This document shows positions 57,972 to 64,000 of a stretch of 64,000 nucleotides of DNA, piece by piece; position 1 is the stretch's first letter; each line of letters opens with the position of its first letter. The notes under the pieces were generated by a model. That model made no database searches and was not told where the DNA came from. It was given only the letters and a program-made list of their open reading frames with translations. The stretch spans positions 2,126,918 to 2,190,917 of the forward strand of contig NW_006500353.1 in assembly GCF_000471905.2 (NCBI RefSeq). Reading direction: 5' to 3'. Source of the DNA: Amborella trichopoda. Lineage: Eukaryota > Streptophyta > Magnoliopsida > Amborellales > Amborellaceae. The translations under genes were made by a program, and so were the position numbers.

Positions 57972-58572
57972 CATACACACATATACACATACATTCATAA
58001 CTACATGCATATGTAAATATGCATGTATTTGTATTTGTGTATGTATGTACGCATAAAGATATATCTATGTATTTAGGTAGAAAATTCTCACACACATGCA
58101 CATTTATGTATCCAGGGCACAGTCATATGTGCATCTTCACTGTCTATATTATGTGGGTGCATGTGAGCATGTAAGTGCTTGAATATGTGCACAAAATTCT
58201 CTCTTCCTCTCTCTATTAACTAATTACATATACATATATATGAATTCATGCATATGTTTGATTTTACAAAGTCATATACGCATATTTTAGTCATACTAAT
58301 GTTTATTCACTAGGATGTACACATACTTCCTTATAGAGATGCATGAATGCACATGGATGTGTGGTTACATGCCCTGTGTTTTACCTTAATTGAGGTTAGG
58401 AACTATTTGAGGCGGATAAATCTCTATCGCCAAAGAGTTTGGACATGTAAAGTTACTGGAAAGACAAAACTTACATATGAAGAGGCTTTGATCTCGGAGC
58501 AAAATGCAACCAAGAAGGTCCAACAGTTCCACAAAGAACTTATGGAGCCAGTACTACTTATGGTCCAATTTA
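51505..58572 (+). CDS. DDT-domain / WAC-domain chromatin-remodelling protein, 5' part (2 coding exons)
   Basis: Exon 1 (51505-51617) and exon 2 (58400-58572) join in phase 2 (GA|G) to encode about 95 residues: [58 protein letters not shown], then [20 protein letters not shown] and MVQFS. This matches the N-terminus of plant DDT-domain proteins of the ACF1/WSTF type (Arabidopsis At5g08630-like), in which this WAC region contacts DNA; such proteins partner ISWI remodellers in the nucleus. Exon 2 ends in phase 1 at TTTA|GTAAGA. The following exon, expected to begin with the DDT region (MLSLKDLV-like), was not found up to the terminal N gap, so the gene either continues beyond the window or is truncated. 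The 6.8-kb intron carries two RTE LINEs. Confidence 0.85.
51730..52110. repeat. Low-complexity CACA/CATG and (GT)n stretch
   Basis: Alternating purine-pyrimidine sequence (CATGCACATGCC, ACACACA, then TGTGTGTGTGTG at 52048-52060 and 52076-52084). A similar stretch lies at 57890-58350. Confidence 0.8.
53340..53740 (+). mobile_element. RTE LINE, 5'-truncated 3' end (about 400 bp)
   Basis: Contains GAGATGGATGACTTACATGC, GGTGGTTTGGCCATGAGCAG, AAAATGGTCGGACAAGATTC, ATGTAGCCGACCCCATATAG and a terminal GGATGATGATGATG. This matches the C-terminal RTE reverse-transcriptase region with stops. Confidence 0.88.
54420..55855 (+). mobile_element. RTE LINE, longest copy (about 1.45 kb, reverse transcriptase remnant)
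   Basis: Frames with stops and shifts read in order: MPDE near 54510, [18 protein letters not shown] and [24 protein letters not shown] (54670-54725), [14 protein letters not shown], then 55265-55537 [20 protein letters not shown] and [26 protein letters not shown]. It ends with GTGTAGCCGACCCCAAATAG and a GATGATGATGGTGATAATG tail. The endonuclease domain and start are missing, so it is 5'-truncated and inactive. Confidence 0.9.
55265..55537 (+). pseudogene. Open fragment of the RTE reverse-transcriptase C-terminus (90 aa)
   Basis: [60 protein letters not shown] correspond to the thumb and C-terminal region shared by plant RTE elements. It is part of the LINE at 54420-55855, not a host gene. 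Confidence 0.88.
57319..57628 (+). repeat. 157-bp tandem duplication
   Basis: TTTCTTTATATCC..TGACCTGTGAGATCCCTGA through AATGAGTGTAACT occurs twice (57319-57475, 57476-57628) with about 8 differences. Confidence 0.92.
57928..57966. repeat. (CATA)n microsatellite
   Basis: About nine CATA units, embedded in ACATA-rich sequence. Confidence 0.93.
58400..58572 (+). CDS. DDT-domain protein coding exon 2 (WAC region)
   Basis: Acceptor GAGGTTAG|GAACTA; codes the rest of the split Glu, then [20 protein letters not shown] and the [15 protein letters not shown] block. Donor CAATTTA|GTAAGA. Confidence 0.88.
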
Positions 58573-60792
58573 GTAAGAATCCATGGTTATGAATTGCATA
58601 TGTGATCTGTTTGAAATATATATATATATATATAGATAATAACTGGTTTACATCTCGAAAGTTTTCTTCTACTAAAAGTTGATTTCTGTGGCTACAAGAA
58701 ATTAACTTGTCCTAAGTGGCATCTGTTTTCAATTGTTATATTTAATCCATGATATTTATAGCATGGCACTAACTGAATTTTTTCGTGATACTGATAATCG
58801 TATAGAACATATCTTGGACAGCATAAATATTTAGACTAAGTTGGATGGGACTACGGGGTCTGGTGTTAGTGCAGTACACTGGGCTACTGGCTAGAAGAAG
58901 CAGCAGAACTGAAAAAGATTGAAAGTGTATTTCTTTTGGAAGTAAAAAGTTGTTAAATATACGAGTATGCACATGAGGAATCCATCCTAAATTGTATGGT
59001 ACTGCTGGCATTATGTTATGTTTATAGAGAGATTCTCAATAGAATAATTCTAGGCTACATTACAAGGAAATAGAGAATAATCTGTTCCAACTCGGATTCG
59101 AATATTCTGAATAACCGACCTCGATTTTGCCACATTTAGTGCAATATGTCCATTTGAGTCCTTGCAATCTATAGCTGTCAATATTTATATATTAAATTAA
59201 TTTGTGACTTTAGAATACAAAGGTTGACTTCAAAAAATAAATAGTGTGGGTCCAAATCAAATGAACACATGAACAAATATAACACGTGTGACAACACATG
59301 TCCTATAATGCCCATACGTGTGTCTAATAAAACCTTACATGTGTCTTGTTTGTCTATGTGGACTCGTATGTCCATGTAGCAAAGACACTGTGCAAATCCA
59401 TAAAATGAGAATTTCTTGACACTCGTGCAGACACGAATTTCCCATGTCTATATTCATGCTGACACATGTCTAAATTCTTTGGTATGTTGTGTTCTCCAAA
59501 AACACATGACATACAAGTCGTTGTTACATTGTTTCTTGGTTATATCGTGATGAGAAAATATGTGGTGCTCTCTAGCCTGCCTAGGTAATACTCCTTTCTC
59601 ACTAACCTCACCTTTTATTTTAGATTTTGTCATCTTCTAAATGTACTTCCATTGTTACTTTTCCATCGGGCAAGGAAACGGATGCTTACATGTTCTTTAA
59701 AAGCGCACCTGTATTTTTTAGCATAGGCTTGTGCTAGCATGATTAACTAGAGGCCTTCTTAGATGAGGACAATGTTCATACTCAGCTAAATAGAGGTTAT
59801 GGGGACAATTTTCTGGTTCATCTGAATTGAGGATATGCAAACTTACGGGTGGGGTGTGAAATGGATTGGTCTATGGGGTATTAAACTGTAGAAGATCTGT
59901 GCATACCAATACAAATAAACGAAGCAAAAGTAGGCTTTGATTTTGATTGTAGATGTTGCCGATCCAGTTGTTACATTTGGTACGCAGCAAAAAATAAAGG
60001 TTCTGTTTCTTTTCCTTTTTTTTCTTTTTTTTCTTTTTTTTCCAATATTGGCTAGAGAGAAAGGTCATAAGGATGTTACTTTTTCAATTTTTACTGAAGT
60101 TGAAAATGGCATGTGTGTGTGGCAAAGATACCAATCATAAGTATTGGAAAACACAATTTAGAAAGTTAGAATGTAAAAATGTCTTTCTTGGTGTAGAGAT
60201 GAAAATGAAATAAAAGCAAAACAGAGAATGGAGAGCTTGGCATGGTTAACGCTTAAAAATTTCTACATTTTATTTTGATCTAAGTTCGTTATATATACAC
60301 TTTATTTTGATCTAGCAGTGTTGTACGTGTATCTGACAAGTTCTTATTGCATCTAAGACGTTCTTCTTTTGTTCTTGATGTTCAAATAAAAGAAAGAAGT
60401 TTCTGCAATGCTTTTTTGTGAATAAATGTCTTCATCAAAACTTCAAAGTTGATTGAGTTGTCTCTTGGCATGAGTTAACCTCTGATGAGGTGGAATCGTT
60501 CTGTTTTGGTTGTTTTTGGAGATTGGGTAAACCAATATCATAGGTTGAACCAAAGGTCCCTCATTATGGACTTACCTCAAACCATATCCTAATTCTTCTT
60601 GAAATTCTTGTTGTTTAGAATGAACCATTCCATCCTGATTGAGAACCTGTGGTCGGAGCACGAAGATTTTAGTACATGAACTGCAAAATGGTGGAACTAG
60701 CATTAGCATGTGATGCAGTCGAGATTATCGCGCTTGACTATCTGGAGCGATTGGATTGCGATCACAAGAAGACTAAATAAAAGATGATTTAA
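58573..60792 (+). other. Downstream of DDT exon 2: probable intron, nothing recognised
   Basis: AT-rich with an (AT)n tract at 58617-58634 and a T-rich tract at 60008-60041. Open frames are short and lack similarity. Confidence 0.6.
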
Positions 60793-63379
60793 TTTTTTAA
60801 ATGAGTCTTTATTTTTATTTTATTTTTGAAGGGATAAGTCTTTATTTTGGTGGGACTTTCTACTTCTCGTTTTGAATGCGCCATTTTTATTAGTAGATAA
60901 GTTTTGGAGTTTTCTTTAGAGGTTTTGTCTTATGTGATAAGGACAAGGCTATCTCTTAAGGAAAGGATAGTGTTTATTAGAAGGGAAAGGAATGCGTTGA
61001 ATTAATTGATAAGGTGGTGTTCTATGAGGAGATAATGCCTACCTTAATGGCAAGGGTGGGGCGTGCTTTCTATAAGAACAAAGGTTCGTGCTTTGTAAAG
61101 GACAATTGGTTTTGACATGAATAATATAAGCTTTTGCTTTAGAAAGAGTAGGGAGAGAGAGAAGGAGGCCTTGTGGGTTTTTTATTTACCTCTTATGCTT
61201 GTGGGTCGTGCTGGAATATTCGGATCTGCACGTGTTGTTCTTTCTTCTTGTGATTCCCTTCTCGTTTTTATTTCTATCTCTAAAACTCGGTTAATTTTTG
61301 CTGGTGTTGTTTGCCGGTAAATTTATATTGCATCAGGTGTTATCAGAGAGTAGTCGATTCTCGTGGATCGTAGTGTTTATCGTTAGGCATCATGGCTCGT
61401 GGACAAGGTCTATGGCCCAGCATCGGGACTCAACCCATCCAGCCAGAACGAAACCTCTGAGCTCTTCGTGAGATAGATATCAATTGTTTGAGAAGGCAAG
61501 TAGAAGAGCCGACCCTGTGCTTAGCGCAAAAACTAGCTTCGACACACTATGATGATGGTAGTGAGTCGGATTCTATTTTCGATAACTCATTCCATGCTAA
61601 CGCTCTATGTCGGGAGCCTCATGGTCAGGGGAATGATGTATTTCCTTATTGTCAGGAGATTGATCTACATAAGTTTGATGAAGAACCCGTTGAAGATGAA
61701 GAATAAGTAGGCTTGGATCTTCAATCGAAATCATCATTGTTTGATGTCATAGGTTATCCCGTCTTTGATGAAGGTCCTGTTTTTTATGAAGAGCAAGAGC
61801 AAGATGAAAGTGATCTCATCTTTGATGAAGTTCCTGCGTTTGATGAACCTATATTTGATGATGAGCCAGATGAAAGTGATCTCATCTTTGATGAAAATCT
61901 TATATTTGACAAAGAGGAAGAGGAAGCACTCAAAGGAGCATCGATGAGCGTAGTTAAATCAGTTACGAAAGTTGTCAACTCCAAGATACTCGCTTAGTAT
62001 GTTTTAGGGCTGAGCATAAATAATTCCTATGGATATATGATGACACATTCCTCGAGGTTTTATTGATTTCAGTGCATGTTTTGATCAGCGCAGTAACCCA
62101 CAGGTCATAGGATCGTGTTTCCAAAATTTAGGTTGAAGAAGGTTGCCGCGCTAATACAAAGTTGATCTTAGCACATTTTAAAACTCGAGGTCGAGTTTTT
62201 TCCAACTAGGGGAGAATGACGCAGATCAAAATCTGGTGGCTACAAATTTTAATTCTATTTTTATTAATTTTATTTTTATAGTTTGGTTAGAATTTTTATT
62301 TTTATTTATTAGGGTTAATTATTAAAAATAGGATTTTTGGGGTTAGTTTTGATAAGCCTAATTTCTATGAGTCCATTTTTTATGGTGATCGTCTTTAGTG
62401 ATTAGTGATGGAGTCCGTTGAATAAGTTTTGTTTTCAGTATGCAAAGGTTTATCTTATTGGGTTTTGTGTTGGAGTTATGTTGGTACAAAAAAAATAGGA
62501 CTTTGGATTTACGTGGATACAAATTTAGACATTTGGGGAAGTTTATATCTTGTATTAGTTTGGGGTACAAGGTGCTTATCTTTAGTTTTTAAGAAATATA
62601 TTTTGTTTCCTATTTTAAAGGGAGTGTTATCTTTTTGGGTTGGGTTGAAAGATAATGAATCACGTAGGTGTAAAGGCTGAAGTAGGGAGTTGTAATTATC
62701 TTTTAGGAAGTTGGATGGGAGAATATAGATAGAATCTAGAGATAGATTTATTTTGGTTAATTATCATATTTTGTGTTTAAGGAGATATTTTAGGAACCTC
62801 TAGAATGATATCCATAAATTGAAGGAGGCTCATCCCCTATCATAGGGACGTGAGATAATGGAAACTTTATAGCAAGGTAGATATCTTTTTAGTTATGGAA
62901 AGGAAAATTCCACCTTCTTTGTAACGTGGCGTGGGTAAAAGTTGGGTCATCGTATTTTGTTTGTTATCTCTTTTTAGTAGTTATCTTTACGGTTGTGAAT
63001 GTAAACTTCTATAAAAGGAGCACGTGAATTGTAATTGGTAGATTTGAATTTTATGGAATAAAGAAAGTATTTCTTGTAAAGAGAAATGCCCCTTTGTGGG
63101 TGTTGTTTCTTCTCTTGTGTTTATAGGCTCGCACCGGAATACTCTTATCCACACATTTTGTTCTTTCTTCTTATGGTTTCCTTCACGATTTTTATTTCTC
63201 TCTTAAACGCGGTTATCTTTGCCAGTGTTGTTTACCGATGAATTTTATACCTCTAAAGGAAAACTCCAAAACTTATATATTAATAAAAATGGCACATTCA
63301 AAACGAGAGGTAGAAAATCCTACCAAAATAAAGACTTATCCCTTCTAAATAAAATAAAAATAAGGACTCATTTAAAAAA
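60793..63379. mobile_element. 2.6-kb unit bounded by a 131-bp inverted repeat and filled with gypsy-like sequence
   Basis: 60793-60923 (TTTTTTAAATGAGTC ... TTTAGAGGT) is the reverse complement of 63249-63379 with about ten differences and two 1-base gaps. Between them lie, in + orientation, partial LTR ends (matching each other at about 61190-61335 and 63105-63248), a primer-site-like GTGTTATCAGAGAG at 61337, a gag-like start (MARGQG..WPSIG), an acidic FDE-rich ORF and a polypurine tract AACTAGGGGAGAATGACGCAG (62203). No target duplication is evident at the outer ends. Confidence 0.75.
61392..61997 (+). pseudogene. gag-like start and acidic FDE-repeat ORF of a gypsy-type element
   Basis: From 61392 the frame reads MARGQGLWPSIGTQPIQ, soon interrupted by a stop, then LRREIDINCLRRQ-like sequence. 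61713-61997 reads repeats of the type FDEGPVFYEEQEQ, DLIFDEVPAFDEPIFDDEP, DLIFDENLIFDKEEEE. Acidic F/Y-DE repeats of this kind occur between gag and pol or in non-autonomous plant gypsy elements. No protease, reverse transcriptase or integrase is present. A relative lies at 33540-33830. Confidence 0.65.
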
Positions 63380-63504
63380 GAGTAATGATCCTATGAGACC
63401 CTCCCACACCCATGTGTGTAGGACCCCAAAGGATCACCCATGAAATTTGGCACAGATCTCTAGAAAGTTATCACATGGGTGTGGGACTTGACTTTTCTAG
63501 AGAT

Positions 63505-63991
63505 NNNNNNNNNNNNNNNNNNNNNNNNNNNNNNNNNNNNNNNNNNNNNNNNNNNNNNNNNNNNNNNNNNNNNNNNNNNNNNNNNNNNNNNNNNNNNNNN
63601 NNNNNNNNNNNNNNNNNNNNNNNNNNNNNNNNNNNNNNNNNNNNNNNNNNNNNNNNNNNNNNNNNNNNNNNNNNNNNNNNNNNNNNNNNNNNNNNNNNNN
63701 NNNNNNNNNNNNNNNNNNNNNNNNNNNNNNNNNNNNNNNNNNNNNNNNNNNNNNNNNNNNNNNNNNNNNNNNNNNNNNNNNNNNNNNNNNNNNNNNNNNN
63801 NNNNNNNNNNNNNNNNNNNNNNNNNNNNNNNNNNNNNNNNNNNNNNNNNNNNNNNNNNNNNNNNNNNNNNNNNNNNNNNNNNNNNNNNNNNNNNNNNNNN
63901 NNNNNNNNNNNNNNNNNNNNNNNNNNNNNNNNNNNNNNNNNNNNNNNNNNNNNNNNNNNNNNNNNNNNNNNNNNNNNNNNNNNNNNNNNNN
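63505..63991. other. Assembly gap (487 N)
   Basis: 487 undetermined bases. The flanks share CACCCATG / CATGGGTG words (63436-63483, 63992-64000), so it may span an inverted or tandem repeat. Confidence 0.99.
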
Positions 63992-64000
63992 TCACCCATG

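Larger units (their letters stand above)
51618..58399 (+). other. DDT-domain gene intron (6.8 kb)
   Basis: Contains an AC/GT-rich low-complexity stretch (51730-52110), two RTE LINEs (53340-53740 and 54420-55855), a 157-bp tandem duplication (57319-57628) and a CATA microsatellite (57928-57966). No other coding signal. Confidence 0.8.

Noticed and set aside
58741-58800. Possible third exon of the DDT-domain gene starting CATGGCACTAAC
   Set aside because: Joined to the phase-1 donor at 58572 it meets a stop after three codons and does not resemble the DDT region.
59871-60140. Short frames with Lys/Phe runs
   Set aside because: They cover a T-rich tract; no coding support.
63460-63999. Two long minus-strand frames of mostly undetermined residues
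   Set aside because: They are artefacts of the 487-N gap.

Overview
The window is plant nuclear DNA: AT-rich, intron-rich, about 25 % of it recognisable transposable-element sequence, with plant-type copia, gypsy, RTE-LINE, hAT and MITE remains. The species cannot be named from the sequence. The very long introns (up to about 7 kb) suggest an angiosperm with a medium to large genome.

Layout. 1-6.0 kb is intergenic, with remains of retroelement-like ORFs, low-copy retroelement sequence, a 20-N gap and an array of short palindromes. 6.46-41.45 kb is one gene on the + strand, a complete MLH1 (MutL homologue of DNA mismatch repair and meiotic crossing over). I assembled it as 16 exons with consistent phases and GT..AG borders, giving 728 codons. 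Only exon 8 is uncertain. Its introns hold a 1,961-bp hAT element with a perfect 8-bp target duplication and three BED-finger modules, 5'-truncated RTE LINEs (one nested in a copia LTR), a decayed Ty1/copia element, a small non-autonomous LTR element, MITEs, several local tandem duplications and a G-rich, quadruplex-prone block.

41.5-50.3 kb is intergenic: microsatellites, three copies of one MITE family, a second 20-N gap, a palindrome array, and about five tandem copies of an AT-rich unit of 410-476 bp.

50.3 kb to the right edge carries the 5' part of a second + strand gene. Two coding exons encode the N-terminal WAC-type region of a plant DDT-domain (ACF1/WSTF-like) chromatin-remodelling protein, separated by a 6.8-kb intron with two RTE LINE copies. 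The rest of that gene lies beyond the window or in the terminal 487-N gap. Before the gap, 60.79-63.38 kb is bounded by a 131-bp inverted repeat that encloses gypsy-like LTR-element sequence.

The two genes share no pathway beyond acting in the nucleus. The most unusual material is in the introns and the repeats between the genes.
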